A DNA stretch of 64,000 bases from Nostocoides sp. F2B08 (lineage in GTDB: Bacteria > Actinomycetota > Actinomycetes > Actinomycetales > Dermatophilaceae). Both the position numbers and the translations under genes were made by a program. This document shows positions 24,791 through 35,908 of the stretch, piece after piece. The notes beneath the pieces were generated by a model. It was not told the DNA's origin, ran no database searches, and worked only from the letters and a program-made list of their open reading frames with translations. Where the stretch lies: the NCBI RefSeq assembly GCF_009184895.1, contig NZ_WESE01000003.1, positions 62,001 to 126,000 on the forward strand, read 5' to 3'. The stretch's first letter is position 1; each line of letters begins with the position of its first letter.

Positions 24791-26650
24791 TCAGTCGACG
24801 AACTGGGTCCGGTAGAGGTCGGCGTACAGTCCGCTGCGACCCAGGAGGGCCGCGTGTGTGCCGCGCTCGACGATCCGGCCCTGGTCGATCACCAGGATCA
24901 GGTCCGCGGAGCGGACCGTGGACAGGCGGTGGGCGATGACGAGCGCCGTCCGGTCGGCGAGGGCCTCCTCGAGAGCCCGCTGCACGGCAGCCTCCGACTC
25001 GCTGTCCAGATGCGCGGTCGCCTCGTCGAGGATGATGAGACCGGGGGCCTTGAGCAAGAGCCGTGCGAGGGCGATCCGCTGCTTCTCGCCGCCGCTGAGC
25101 CGGTGTCCGCGGTCTCCGACGACGGTGTCGAGCGCTTCGGGCAGGGACCGGACGAGGTCAACGATGCGAGCCCGCTCCAGGACGGTCCAGATCTCGGCCT
25201 CGGTGGCGTCCGGTCGGGCGTAGAGAAGGTTGGACCGGATGGTGTCGTGGAAGAGATGGGCCTCCTGGGTCACCATACCGACGACCGAGCGGAGCGAGTC
25301 CTCGGTCGCCCGCGTCAGCGGCACCCCGTTGATGCGGACCTCGCCGGTGGTCGGGTCGTGCAGCCGCGCCACGAGGCTCGTGATCGTCGTCTTGCCCGCC
25401 CCCGACGGACCGACGAGGGCCACGGTCTGTCCGGGCTCGACCGTGAACGAGACATCGGTGAGCACCGGTCCCCCACCCCGACGGTCGCCGTGGGCGACCG
25501 ACTCGAGTGAGGCGAGTGAGACCTCGTCGGCCCCTGGATAACGGAAGGAGACCGAGTCCAGCTCGAGCCGGACCGGACCGCCGGGGATCGCCACGGCCTC
25601 GGGGGCCTCGGCCACGAGCGGACGCAGGTCGAGCACCTCGAAGACCCTCTCGAAGGACACGAGGGCGGTCATGATGTCCACGCGGACGTTGGAGATGGCG
25701 GTGAGCGGCCCGTAGAGGCGCGCGAGCAGCGCCGTCAGGGCGACGAGGGTGCCGACCTGCAGCTCGCCGTCGACTGCCATGACGCCTCCGAAACCGTAGA
25801 CCATCGCGGTCGCCAGCGATGCGACCAGCGTCAGTGCGACCAGGAAGAACGAGCGGTTCATCGCGATCCGCACTCCGACGTCGCGAACGCCGGCCGCGCG
25901 CACCGCATACGCCTGCTCCTCGCGCTCCGGGCGGCCGAAGAGCTTGACGAGCAGGGCCCCGGCCACGTTGAAGCGTTCGGTCATCGTCGAGCCCATATCG
26001 GCGTTCAGGCGCATCTGCTCGTGCGAGAGCCCGGCGAGGCGGCGCCCCATGATGCGGGCGGGCACGAGGAACAGCGGCACGAGGAGAAGGGCCCCGAGCG
26101 TCAGCTGCCACGAGAGCGAGAGCATGGCCGCGACGATGAGCACGAGCGAGACCGCGTTGCTGACGACGCTGGACAGGACCGTGGTGAAGGCCTGCTGGGC
26201 TCCGATGACGTCGCTGTTGAGCCGGCTCACGAGCGCACCGGTCTGGGCTCGCGTGAAGAAGGCGATCGGCTGGCGCAGGACGTGGCCGAACACCTCGGTC
26301 CGGAGCTCATAGATGAGCCCTTCACCGATGCGCGCCGAGAACCACCGCTGCACCATCGTCAGGATCGCCTCGAGGACAGCCAGGCCGGCCACGATGAGAG
26401 CGATCCGGACGACCAGGTCGCTGTCACCCGCGATGACGCCGTCGTCGATGAGCCGCTGCAGCAGCAGTGGCGTGGCGACGACCATCACGGCGCTGAGCAC
26501 GACGAGGACGAGGAAGACGGCGATCCGACGCGACTGCGGCCGGGCGTAGCCCAGGACCCGACGGGTGGTGCCCTCCGCGAGCCGAACGTCACGGACCGAG
26601 CCGTCGCGACTGAGGGTCCGCATCGTCTGCCACCCCGAGTGGGTGCTCAT
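24791..26650 (-). CDS. ABC exporter half-transporter (membrane and ATPase domains fused)
   Basis: 619 residues. Six membrane segments in about 40-330, then a nucleotide-binding domain: Walker A GPSGAGKTT, signature LSGGEKQRIALA, Walker B LIILDEATAHLD and the switch His in VIAHRLSTV. The fusion order (membrane first, ATPase second) and the LSGGEKQRIALA box fit type IV exporters such as MsbA/LmrA, working as a homodimer. Cargo unknown; multidrug or lipid export are the usual options. Confidence 0.9.
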   Translation of the reverse strand: MSTHSGWQTMRTLSRDGSVRDVRLAEGTTRRVLGYARPQSRRIAVFLVLVVLSAVMVVATPLLLQRLIDDGVIAGDSDLVVRIALIVAGLAVLEAILTMVQRWFSARIGEGLIYELRTEVFGHVLRQPIAFFTRAQTGALVSRLNSDVIGAQQAFTTVLSSVVSNAVSLVLIVAAMLSLSWQLTLGALLLVPLFLVPARIMGRRLAGLSHEQMRLNADMGSTMTERFNVAGALLVKLFGRPEREEQAYAVRAAGVRDVGVRIAMNRSFFLVALTLVASLATAMVYGFGGVMAVDGELQVGTLVALTALLARLYGPLTAISNVRVDIMTALVSFERVFEVLDLRPLVAEAPEAVAIPGGPVRLELDSVSFRYPGADEVSLASLESVAHGDRRGGGPVLTDVSFTVEPGQTVALVGPSGAGKTTITSLVARLHDPTTGEVRINGVPLTRATEDSLRSVVGMVTQEAHLFHDTIRSNLLYARPDATEAEIWTVLERARIVDLVRSLPEALDTVVGDRGHRLSGGEKQRIALARLLLKAPGLIILDEATAHLDSESEAAVQRALEEALADRTALVIAHRLSTVRSADLILVIDQGRIVERGTHAALLGRSGLYADLYRTQFVD

Positions 26651-26677
26651 CGACGGGTCCGCCTCACGACGACCGCC

Positions 26678-28276
26678 TCATGCCAGCGCCACGAGGTCGC
26701 GGTAGTCCGATCCCCAGAGGTCCTCGACCCCGTCCGGAAGGAGCAATACGCGCTCGGGCTCCAAAGCCTCTACCGCGCCCTCGTCGTGGGTCACGAGGAC
26801 GACCGCGCCCTCGTACGTGCGCAGGGCACCGAGGATCTCCTCGCGGGAGGCCGGGTCCAGGTTGTTCGTCGGCTCGTCGAGGAGGAGCACGTTCGCGGCG
26901 GACACGACGAGCAGCGCGAGCGACAGCCGGGTCTTCTCACCACCGGACAGCACGCCGGCCGGCTTGTCGACGTCGTCTCCGGAGAACAGGAAGGACCCCA
27001 GCACCTTGCGTACCTCGGTCTCCCCGAGGTCCGGCGCCGCCGACTTCATGTTCTCCAGCACGGTGCGGTCGGTGTCGAGGTTCTCGTGCTCCTGCGCGTA
27101 GTAGCCGAGCCGGAGCCCGTGCCCCGGCTGGACTGCGCCGGTGTCCGGCGTGTCCACGCCTGCCAGGATACGCAGCAGGGTGGTCTTCCCGGCACCGTTG
27201 AGGCCGAGGACCACGACCCGCGAGCCTCTGTCGATGGCCAGGTCGACATCGGTGAAGACCTCGAGCGAGCCGTAGGAGCGAGAGAGGCCCTCGCCGCGCA
27301 GGGGCGTGCGGCCGCACGGCGCCGGGGTCGGGAAACGCAGTCGGGCCACCTTGTCCTGGACGCGCTCGCCCTCGACGCCGGCGAGCATGCGCTCGGCACG
27401 ACGCGCCATGTTCTGGGCGGCGACCGCCTTGGTCGCCTTGGCCCGCATCTTGTCGGCCTGCGCCATCAGCGCAGCCGCCTTCTTCTGGGCGTTGGCGAGT
27501 TCACGCCGACGACGCCGCTCGTCGGTTTCGCGCTGCGCCAGGTATGCGCTCCACCCGACGTTGTAGATGTCCAGCTCCTCGCGGTTCGCGTCGAGGTGGA
27601 ACACCCGGTTGACGACGGTGCCGAGCAGGTCGACGTCGTGGGAGATCACGACCAGCCCCCCCCGGTACCCGTTCAGGTAGTCCCGTAGCCACACGACGGA
27701 GTCGGCGTCGAGGTGGTTCGTCGGCTCGTCGAGCAGCAGCGTCTCGGCTCCGCTGAAGAGGATCCGCGCCAGCTCGACCCTGCGCCGCTGTCCTCCCGAC
27801 AGAGTATGCAGTGGCTGGCCGAGGATGCGCGCGTCCAGTGCCAAGGCCGAGGCGATGGCGGCGGCCTCGGACTCGGCCGCATACCCACCCGCCGATTCGA
27901 ACTCCGCCTCGAGCCGCGCATACCGGCGCATGGCCCGCTCCATGGTCTCCGCGTCCGCGCTCGCCATGCGCTTCTCCGCCGTCTCGCGGTCCGCGACGAT
28001 CCGGTCCATGCCTCGGGAGCTGAGGATCCGGTCCCGGGCGAGGACGGCGAGGTCACCGGTCCGCGGGTCCTGCGGGAGATAGCCCACGCTGCCGCTCACG
28101 GTCACCGTTCCCGACGCCGGCTGTCCGACGCCCGCGAGGACCTTCGTCAGTGTGGTCTTGCCCGCCCCGTTGCGACCGACGAGCCCGATCCGGTCCCCGG
28201 GTGCGATGCGGAAGCTCGCGTGCTGCAGGAGCAGACGCGAGCCGGCGCGCAGCTCGATGTCGGTGGCGGTGATCAC
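26678..28276 (-). CDS. ABC-F family ATP-binding protein
   Basis: 532 residues with two ATPase domains and no membrane segments. First Walker A at GRNGAGKTT (34-42), second GLNGAGKTT, signatures LSGGQRRRVELAR and LSGGEKTRLSLALL, and a charged linker (ELANAQKKAAALMAQADKMRAKA) between the domains, the P-site tRNA interaction motif. ABC-F proteins act on the ribosome, some as antibiotic-resistance factors. GTG start chosen by homology; it is divergent from the metallopeptidase with overlapping -10 boxes. Confidence 0.9.
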   Translation of the reverse strand: MITATDIELRAGSRLLLQHASFRIAPGDRIGLVGRNGAGKTTLTKVLAGVGQPASGTVTVSGSVGYLPQDPRTGDLAVLARDRILSSRGMDRIVADRETAEKRMASADAETMERAMRRYARLEAEFESAGGYAAESEAAAIASALALDARILGQPLHTLSGGQRRRVELARILFSGAETLLLDEPTNHLDADSVVWLRDYLNGYRGGLVVISHDVDLLGTVVNRVFHLDANREELDIYNVGWSAYLAQRETDERRRRRELANAQKKAAALMAQADKMRAKATKAVAAQNMARRAERMLAGVEGERVQDKVARLRFPTPAPCGRTPLRGEGLSRSYGSLEVFTDVDLAIDRGSRVVVLGLNGAGKTTLLRILAGVDTPDTGAVQPGHGLRLGYYAQEHENLDTDRTVLENMKSAAPDLGETEVRKVLGSFLFSGDDVDKPAGVLSGGEKTRLSLALLVVSAANVLLLDEPTNNLDPASREEILGALRTYEGAVVLVTHDEGAVEALEPERVLLLPDGVEDLWGSDYRDLVALA

Positions 28277-28347
28277 TGGTTCGGACGATCTGGTGGGACG
28301 ACCCCGCATCGCGGGGGTGGAGGCCTTGAACGAGCCTGTCGATGGCC

Positions 28348-28354
28348 TAGTCTA
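28348..28354. promoter_or_regulatory. Overlapping divergent -10 boxes
   Basis: TAGTCT at 28348-28353 reads as a -10 box for the metallopeptidase gene, and on the opposite strand TAGACT at 28354-28349 reads as one for the ABC-F gene. The two share almost all bases, so RNA polymerase could only serve one at a time. Confidence 0.5.
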
Positions 28355-28416
28355 AGTGCGCTGGCACGGTTCCCCTGCCACGGCTGAGTGAGCCGTGCGT
28401 GGTCGAAAGGCACGAT

Positions 28417-29331
28417 ATGACCTTCAACGAGAACGTCCGGCTGGACACCTCCCAGGTCCGAACCGGGGGCGGTGGCGGGCGGGGGCCGGGGGGTCTGGCC
28501 ATCGGCGGGGGCATCGGCGGTCTGATCCTCACGCTCATCCTCATGTTCTTCGGCATCAACCCCGACAGTCTGCCGACGGACTCCGGGTCCTCCAGCCCGG
28601 CTCAGGTGGACACGGCCGGTGACGCATCGAACAGCCTGGTGGCGAACTGTCAGACGGGCGCCGACGCGAACGAGGACATCTGGTGCCGCATGGTGGGGGC
28701 CGTCAACTCGGTGCAGGCGTTCTGGTCGAGCGAGCTGCCCCGGTACGGCCGGGAGTGGCGGATGACGGAGACCGTGCTCTACGACGGGGTGACCCAGTCG
28801 GCGTGCGGAACGGCGTCGAACCAGGTCGGCCCGTTCTACTGCCCACTGGACCAGAGCATCTACATCGACGCCAACTTCTTCCGTCTCCTCGAGGACCAGT
28901 TCGGAGCGCAGGGCGGCCCGCTGGCGCAGATGTACGTCGTGGCCCACGAGTACGGTCACGCCCTGCAGGACCAGCTGGGCCTGCTCGGTCGGGCCCAGCA
29001 GGACCCGCAGGGAGCCGAGTCGGGCGCCGTGCGGATCGAGCTGATGGCCGACTGCCTCGCCGGAGTGTGGGTGGGCCACGCCAGCCAGGTGCCGGACCCG
29101 GCCACGGGTGAGCCGTTCCTCCAGCCGATCACGGACGAGCAGATCCGCGACGCGCTCTCCGCTGCAGCCGCGGTGGGCGACGACAACATCCAGGAGCGCA
29201 CCCAGGGTAGGGTCACTCCCGAGAACTGGACCCACGGCTCGTCCGAGGCGCGTCAGCGATGGTTCCTCCAGGGGTACCAGACCGGTGACCTCAACCAGTG
29301 CGACACCTTCGCGGTGCAGTCCGTCAACTGA
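28417..29331 (+). CDS. YpfJ-like neutral zinc metallopeptidase
   Basis: 304 residues. A Gly-rich N-terminus with one membrane segment (residues about 32-47) anchors a periplasmic or extracellular protease domain; HEYGH (177-181) is the zinc motif, and Glu in ELMADCLAG likely provides the third ligand. Cys pairs (Cys78/Cys90, Cys130/Cys142 by position) suggest disulfides. This is the usual arrangement of YpfJ/ neutral zinc metallopeptidases (peptidase U62-like). Role unknown. Start at 28417 is preceded by AAAGG. Confidence 0.92.
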   Translation: MTFNENVRLDTSQVRTGGGGGRGPGGLAIGGGIGGLILTLILMFFGINPDSLPTDSGSSSPAQVDTAGDASNSLVANCQTGADANEDIWCRMVGAVNSVQAFWSSELPRYGREWRMTETVLYDGVTQSACGTASNQVGPFYCPLDQSIYIDANFFRLLEDQFGAQGGPLAQMYVVAHEYGHALQDQLGLLGRAQQDPQGAESGAVRIELMADCLAGVWVGHASQVPDPATGEPFLQPITDEQIRDALSAAAAVGDDNIQERTQGRVTPENWTHGSSEARQRWFLQGYQTGDLNQCDTFAVQSVN

Positions 29332-29349
29332 CCCTCCGGCGGCTCCGTA

Positions 29350-29925
29350 TCAGCGGTTCTGGCGGGTCAGGTCAGACTCGTCGGACGGCTCGTCGGGTCC
29401 GTCGTCGATGCACACCTCGTATGCGCGGGCCCGTCGCACGATCTCGTCCAGGACTGCGCGGCGTGGGTCCGGAACCGCAGGGTACTCCCGGGTAGGTAGC
29501 TCCCGAAGATCGCCCAGCCTGGGGTCATCGAGCACCTGGGCGATGAGCGAGCGGTCCCCACCCGCGGCGAGGCCCCGGACCGGCCCGCCCGCGACCTCGC
29601 GAACGCGCGCAAGATGGTCCGCGACGGCGGCGACGAGCGCATCGGCCTGGTTGTCCCGACGGCGCGCGAAACGCTGCTGGCTCCACCCCCCCGCCGCGGT
29701 GCGCGACTGCACGTGGCGGCTGCCCACTTTGTGCGCGCTCAGTGTGTCGCGGTCGGCTACGGCCACGGCATAGCCGCCGCGACGGATCAGCAGGACGGCG
29801 AAGGGCGACGGGAGCGGCTCTCGAGTGGCCCGGATGCGCTGCGGACCGTCCGGGTTGTTGCGCTCGAAGCGCTCCAGCCACCCGGCCATGCGGTCGGGTG
29901 CGACCTCGACGAGGCGTTCGGCCAT
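29350..29925 (-). CDS. acVLRF1-like peptidyl-tRNA hydrolase (ribosome rescue)
   Basis: 191 residues. The core is a Vms1-like release factor domain: SRTAAGGWSQQRFARRR, with GGWSQQR at residues 79-85, matches the GxxQ-containing loop that in yeast Vms1 and in actinobacterial VLRF1 proteins enters the peptidyl transferase centre. The family frees nascent chains from obstructed ribosomes by cutting at the tRNA CCA end, and in actinobacteria it is found as a stand-alone protein like this. Acidic C-terminal tail; the gene faces the metallopeptidase and lies 21 bases after sufT. Confidence 0.8.
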   Translation of the reverse strand: MAERLVEVAPDRMAGWLERFERNNPDGPQRIRATREPLPSPFAVLLIRRGGYAVAVADRDTLSAHKVGSRHVQSRTAAGGWSQQRFARRRDNQADALVAAVADHLARVREVAGGPVRGLAAGGDRSLIAQVLDDPRLGDLRELPTREYPAVPDPRRAVLDEIVRRARAYEVCIDDGPDEPSDESDLTRQNR

Positions 29926-29946
29926 GGCCGGTGCCCGAACGCCGAC

Positions 29947-30273
29947 CTAGATGTTGAAGCCGATCGCGCGCAGCTGCTCGCGGCCGTCCTCGGTGATCTT
30001 GTCCGGCCCCCACGGCGGCATCCACACCCAGTTGATCCGATGGCCGGCGACAAGGCCCTCGAGCACAGAGGTCACCTGGTCCTCGATGACGTCGGTGAGC
30101 GGGCAGGCCGCCGAGGTCAGGGTCATGTCGATGACCGCGTGGTTCTGCGGGTCGACGGTGACGCCGTACACGAGGCCGAGGTCGACGACGTTGATCCCGA
30201 GCTCGGGGTCGACGACGTCGCGGAGCGCCTCCTCGACATCTGCGACGTTGGCGGGCATGGCGGTGTTCGTCAT
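29947..30273 (-). CDS. sufT: Iron-sulfur cluster assembly protein SufT-like (DUF59/MIP18)
   Basis: 108 residues of the DUF59 family: PELGINVVDLGLVYGVTVD and LTSAACPLTD, the latter with the conserved Cys. DUF59 proteins help mature Fe-S clusters. It is last in the suf operon, its start overlapping the sufU stop by four bases, which supports an Fe-S role over a PaaD-type one. Start at 30273; an in-frame start further upstream sits inside sufU. Confidence 0.9.
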   Translation of the reverse strand: MTNTAMPANVADVEEALRDVVDPELGINVVDLGLVYGVTVDPQNHAVIDMTLTSAACPLTDVIEDQVTSVLEGLVAGHRINWVWMPPWGPDKITEDGREQLRAIGFNI

Positions 30274-30748
30274 GACGTTCCTTCCTGAGTTCGGTTCTCG
30301 CTCCCGCGCAGCGCGTGGCCGGCCTGGGCGAGGGCATCCTCGAGGGCCATCCATCCGAGGAGCGCACATTTGACGCGGGCTGGGTACCTGGCGACGCCGG
30401 AGAGGGCGACACCGTCGCCGATGACCTCCTCGTCGCCCTGGTCCACGCCCTTGCTCGTGAGCATCGAGCGAACTGCGGCATACGTTGTCGCCGCGTCGCG
30501 CAACGGGTGCCCTGTGATCTCCTGGGCCATGATCGAGGCGCTGGCCACGCTGATGGAACAGCCCAGCGCATCGTAGGAGACGTCCTCGAGCACAGCGTCG
30601 GGGCCAGCACCACTGACATGCACGCGAACGGTCACCTCGTCACCGCAGGTGGGGTTGACATGGTGCACCTCAGCCTCGAAGGGCTGGCGCAGCCCCGCCC
30701 GGTGAGGTCGCTTGCTGTGCTCGATGATGAGCTCCTGGTAGAGGTCCA

Positions 30749-30749
<1 letters not shown>
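30270..30749 (-). CDS. sufU: Fe-S cluster assembly sulfur-transfer protein SufU
   Basis: 159 residues. Zinc-bound sulfur acceptor for SufS. Cys35-Gly-Asp37, Cys64 in LGCSIS and Cys128 in VKCALLGW supply the metal and sulfur residues, and there is no scaffold-type extra insertion of IscU-like proteins. Start and stop both overlap neighbours (TGATG before, ATGA after), so it is translationally coupled on both sides. Confidence 0.95.
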
Positions 30750-32092
<1,343 letters not shown>

Positions 32093-32162
32093 CTACCCGG
32101 TGCAACGAGCGGGCAGTGGTCGGTCTGGACGACGAGGCGGTCGACGTCCGGCTGATGGAGGG

Positions 32163-32939
32163 TCAGGAGCTGACCGTCGACAGGTAGCGGTCATAGCCTT
32201 CGGCCTCGAGTCGATCCGCCAGCTCGGGGCCGCCCTCCTCGACGATCCGGCCGTCGATGAAGACGTGGACGAAGTCGGGCTGGATGTAGCGCAGGATCCT
32301 CGTGTAGTGGGTGATGAGGAGGACCCCCAGATCGGTGTTCTCCTTGGCCCGGTTGACCCCCTCGGAGACAACCTTGAGGGCGTCGACATCGAGGCCGGAG
32401 TCCGTCTCGTCGAGAACCGCGATCCTCGGCCCGAGCAGCTCCAGCTGCAGGATCTCGTGCCGCTTCTTCTCGCCGCCGGAGAAGCCCTCGTTGACGTTGC
32501 GCTGGGCGAAGGCGGAGTCCATCCGCAGCGCCGCCATCGCGGTGTTGACCTCCTTGACCCAGGTGCGCAACTTGGGCGCCTCGCCGTCGACGGCGGTCTT
32601 GGCGGTGCGCAGGAAGTTGGACACGGTCACTCCCGCGATCTCCACCGGATACTGCATCGCGAGGAAGAGTCCGGCGCGGGCGCGCTCGTCGACCGCCATC
32701 TCGAGGACGTCCTCGCCGTCGAGCAGGATGCTGCCCTCGGTGACGGTGTACTTCGGGTGGCCGGCGATGGCGTAGGCCAGCGTCGACTTGCCCGAGCCGT
32801 TCGGGCCCATGATGGCGTGGGTCTCCCCGCTACGTACCGTCAGGTCGACGCCGCGGAGGATCTCCGTGGTGCCTGACTCGGTCTCGACCGTGACGTGCAG
32901 GCCCCGGATCTCGAGCGTGTGTGCGGATGTGTCGGTCAT
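32163..32939 (-). CDS. sufC: Fe-S cluster assembly ATPase SufC
   Basis: 258-residue ABC-type ATPase of the SufBCD scaffold: Walker A GPNGSGKST, signature FSGGEKKRHEIL, Walker B VLDETDSGLD and switch His in LITHYTRIL. ATP hydrolysis drives cluster assembly on SufB/SufD. Six bases after the Rieske-protein gene. Confidence 0.96.
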   Translation of the reverse strand: MTDTSAHTLEIRGLHVTVETESGTTEILRGVDLTVRSGETHAIMGPNGSGKSTLAYAIAGHPKYTVTEGSILLDGEDVLEMAVDERARAGLFLAMQYPVEIAGVTVSNFLRTAKTAVDGEAPKLRTWVKEVNTAMAALRMDSAFAQRNVNEGFSGGEKKRHEILQLELLGPRIAVLDETDSGLDVDALKVVSEGVNRAKENTDLGVLLITHYTRILRYIQPDFVHVFIDGRIVEEGGPELADRLEAEGYDRYLSTVSS

Positions 32940-32945
32940 GGGAAC

Positions 32946-33275
32946 TCAGTTCTCCTCGGCGAGGGCGACGAAGACCTCGTCACCCTCGATCTTGACGGAA
33001 TGGACGACGACCGGCTCGGTCGCCGGGGGGCTGAGGGGGTGGCCAGTGCGCAGGTCGAAGCGGGAACCGTGCAGCCAGCACTCGACGGTGCACCCACTGA
33101 CGTCGCCTTCGGACAGTGACACCCGCCCGTGGGTGCACTCATCGTCGATGCAGTGGACGGAGCCGTCCTCGGCCCGGACGATCGAGACGATTCGGCCGTC
33201 GAGGTTGGCGCGCGCCGCACCCACGCTGGGTAGCTCGTCCAGGCGGCACACCCGGATGAAGTCGAGGTCGATCAC
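32946..33275 (-). CDS. Rieske-type [2Fe-2S] ferredoxin in the suf operon
   Basis: 109 residues; [2Fe-2S] ligands Cys47-x-His49 (CTHGR) and Cys66-x-x-His69 (CWLHG). The form matches the non-heme-oxygenase ferredoxin class found between sufD and sufC in many actinobacteria, presumably supplying electrons to cluster assembly. GTG start overlaps the sufD stop. Confidence 0.92.
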   Translation of the reverse strand: MIDLDFIRVCRLDELPSVGAARANLDGRIVSIVRAEDGSVHCIDDECTHGRVSLSEGDVSGCTVECWLHGSRFDLRTGHPLSPPATEPVVVHSVKIEGDEVFVALAEEN

Positions 33276-34486
33276 GCGCTCACCCGGTCGTTCGCGCTCG
33301 CCTCGAGCTCGGCGTCGATCGCGGCCATGAGCTGGTCGACGACCTCGGGCACGCCGATGCGGTTGATGATGCTCGCGAAGAAACCCCTGACGACGAGCCG
33401 TCGGGCCTCCGACTCGGGGATGCCCCGGGCCATCAGGTAGAACAGCTGCTCGTCGTCGAACCGCCCGGTCGCTGCCGCGTGCCCTGCGCCGGCGATCTCA
33501 CCGGTCTCGATCTCGAGGTTCGGCACGGAGTCGGCGCGTGCGCCGTCGGTGAGTACGAGGTTGCGGTTCAGCTCGTAGGTGTCGGTCCCCTCGGCGCTCG
33601 CGCGGATGAGGACGTCGCCGACCCATACCGTGCGGGCCGAGTCGCCCTGCAACGCGCCCTTGTACTCGACGTTGGACCGGCAGTGCGGCGCCTCGTGGTC
33701 GACGAAGGAGCGGTGCTCGAGGTGCTGTCCGGCGTCGGCGAAGTAGACACCTAGCAACGTCGCGTCACCACCCGGACCGGCATAGCGCACGTTCGAGTTC
33801 ATCCGGACGACGCGACCGCCGAGCGTCACCGCGATGTGCCGGTAGGTCGCGTCACGGCCGACGAGGGCCTCGTGCTGGGCGAGGTGCAGGGCGTCGTCGT
33901 CCCACCGCTGCAGGCTCACGACGGTCAGATCGGCGCCGTCACCGACGAGGACCTCGAGGTTGCCGGTGTGGTCGCAGCCGCCCTGGTGGTCGATGATGAC
34001 GACGCCCTTGCTGTGCGCACCGGCCTCGACGACGTAGTGCGCGTTGGAGCGTCGACCACGGCCAGAACCGGTCACAGTGACACGGACCGGATCTGTGAGG
34101 ACGGCTTCGGCGGGGATGGCGAGGTGCAGAGCCTCGCCGGTGTTCGCCGACGCGACCGCAGCCGCTCGGTCCTCCGGCACGAGAACCGTGCCCCGCGGGG
34201 CCTGGCCTGGGCGGAGGCTGGGACGCAGGACGCCGTCCGGGGCCTCGACATCGAAGTCTGCGGCGGAGCCGTCACGGGAGTCATCCGTCGGCGCGTCCGA
34301 CAGCACACCCCCGAGGAGGTCCAGCGGGGTGAACCGCCATTCCTCCTCCCGTCCCGTGGGAGGTGGGAAGTCGCCGACGTCGAACGAGCGGCGTCGCTCC
34401 CCGCGGGAGACGTCGGGCACCATGGTCTGCCCGCTGTGGGTGTGCGCCTCACGGCTTTCGGTCGGGCTCGGGGTGAGCAGGCTCAT
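33272..34486 (-). CDS. sufD: Fe-S cluster assembly protein SufD
   Basis: 404 residues. A scaffold partner of SufB and SufC. The N-terminal 40 residues are variable, followed by REEEWRFTPLDLL and the right-handed beta-helix core typical of SufB/D, with the ARGIPESEARRLVVRGFFASI end segment. Adjacent to sufB with no gap. Confidence 0.95.
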   Translation of the reverse strand: MSLLTPSPTESREAHTHSGQTMVPDVSRGERRRSFDVGDFPPPTGREEEWRFTPLDLLGGVLSDAPTDDSRDGSAADFDVEAPDGVLRPSLRPGQAPRGTVLVPEDRAAAVASANTGEALHLAIPAEAVLTDPVRVTVTGSGRGRRSNAHYVVEAGAHSKGVVIIDHQGGCDHTGNLEVLVGDGADLTVVSLQRWDDDALHLAQHEALVGRDATYRHIAVTLGGRVVRMNSNVRYAGPGGDATLLGVYFADAGQHLEHRSFVDHEAPHCRSNVEYKGALQGDSARTVWVGDVLIRASAEGTDTYELNRNLVLTDGARADSVPNLEIETGEIAGAGHAAATGRFDDEQLFYLMARGIPESEARRLVVRGFFASIINRIGVPEVVDQLMAAIDAELEASANDRVSA

Positions 34487-35908
34487 TCAGCCCACCGCTC
34501 CTTCCATTTGCAGCTCGATGAGTCGGTTGAGCTCGAGGGCGTACTCCATGGGCAGCTCCTTCGCGATCGGCTCGACGAAGCCGCGGACGATCATGGCCAT
34601 GGCCTCCTCCTCGGACAGCCCTCGGGACATGAGGTAGAAGAGCTGGTCCTCGGAAACCTTCGAGACCGTCGCCTCATGCCCCATCTGGACGTCGTCGTCG
34701 CGAATGTCGACATAGGGATAGGTGTCCGATCGGCTGATCGTGTCCACGAGCAGCGCGTCGCACACGACGCTGCTCTTGGAGCCGTGCGCTCCCTCGTTGA
34801 CCTGCACCAGTCCCCGGTAGGAGGTCCGACCGCCACCCCGGGCGACGGACTTGGAGACGATCGTGCTGCTCGTGTGAGGAGCGGCGTGCACCATCTTCGA
34901 CCCCGCGTCCTGGTGCTGTCCCTCCCCGGCGAAAGCGATGGACAGGGTCTCGCCCTTGGCGTGCTCGCCCATGAGGAAGACAGCGGGGTACTTCATCGTG
35001 ACCTTGGACCCGATGTTGCCGTCGATCCACTCCATGGTGGCGCCCTCGGCGCAGGTCGCGCGCTTCGTCACGAGGTTGTAGACGTTGTTCGACCAGTTCT
35101 GGATCGTCGTGTACCGAACCCGGGCGTCCTTCTTGACGATGATCTCGACGACGGCGCTGTGCAGGCTGTCGGTCTTGTAGATGGGAGCCGTGCAGCCCTC
35201 TACATAGTGCACGTAGGAACCCTCGTCGGCGATGATCAGCGTCCGCTCGAACTGACCCATGTTCTCGGTGTTGATCCGGAAGTAGGCCTGGAGCGGGATG
35301 TCGACGTGGACTCCCTTGGGAACGTAGATGAACGACCCGCCGGACCACACGGCCGTGTTGAGCGAGGCGAACTTGTTGTCACCCGCGGGGATCACTGTCG
35401 CGAAGTGCTCCCGGAAGAGCTCCTCGTGCTCACGCAGCCCCGTGTCGGTGTCGACGAAGATGACGCCCTTCTCCTCGAGATCCTCACGGATCTGGTGATA
35501 GACGACCTCGCTCTCGTACTGGGCGGCCACACCCGCGATCAGGCGCTGCTTCTCGGCCTCCGGGATACCCAGCCGGTCGTACGTGTTCTTGATGTCCTCG
35601 GGGAGTTCGTCCCAGGTCGTGGCCTGCTTCTCGGTGGACTTCACGAAGTACTTGATGTTCTGGAAGTCGATGCCTGAGAGGTCGGCACCCCAGTGGGGCA
35701 TCGGCTTCTTGTCGAACAGCCGGAGCGACTTCAGGCGCAGGTCTGTCATCCACTGCGGTTCCGACTTGCGGTGGCTGATGTCGAGGACGACCTCATCGTC
35801 CAGGCCGCGGCGCGCCGAGGCACCGGCCACGTCACTGTCGGCCCAGCCGTATTCGTAGCGGCCGATGTCCTTCAGGCCTGGGTTGAGGTCCTCGATGGAT
35901 GCGGTCAT
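34487..35908 (-). CDS. sufB: Fe-S cluster assembly protein SufB
   Basis: 473 residues, the normal length. Main scaffold subunit; the conserved region includes the C-rich [20 protein letters not shown] stretch, [16 protein letters not shown], and the long beta-helix up to [19 protein letters not shown]. The start overlaps the sufR stop by four bases. Confidence 0.97.
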   Translation of the reverse strand: MTASIEDLNPGLKDIGRYEYGWADSDVAGASARRGLDDEVVLDISHRKSEPQWMTDLRLKSLRLFDKKPMPHWGADLSGIDFQNIKYFVKSTEKQATTWDELPEDIKNTYDRLGIPEAEKQRLIAGVAAQYESEVVYHQIREDLEEKGVIFVDTDTGLREHEELFREHFATVIPAGDNKFASLNTAVWSGGSFIYVPKGVHVDIPLQAYFRINTENMGQFERTLIIADEGSYVHYVEGCTAPIYKTDSLHSAVVEIIVKKDARVRYTTIQNWSNNVYNLVTKRATCAEGATMEWIDGNIGSKVTMKYPAVFLMGEHAKGETLSIAFAGEGQHQDAGSKMVHAAPHTSSTIVSKSVARGGGRTSYRGLVQVNEGAHGSKSSVVCDALLVDTISRSDTYPYVDIRDDDVQMGHEATVSKVSEDQLFYLMSRGLSEEEAMAMIVRGFVEPIAKELPMEYALELNRLIELQMEGAVG

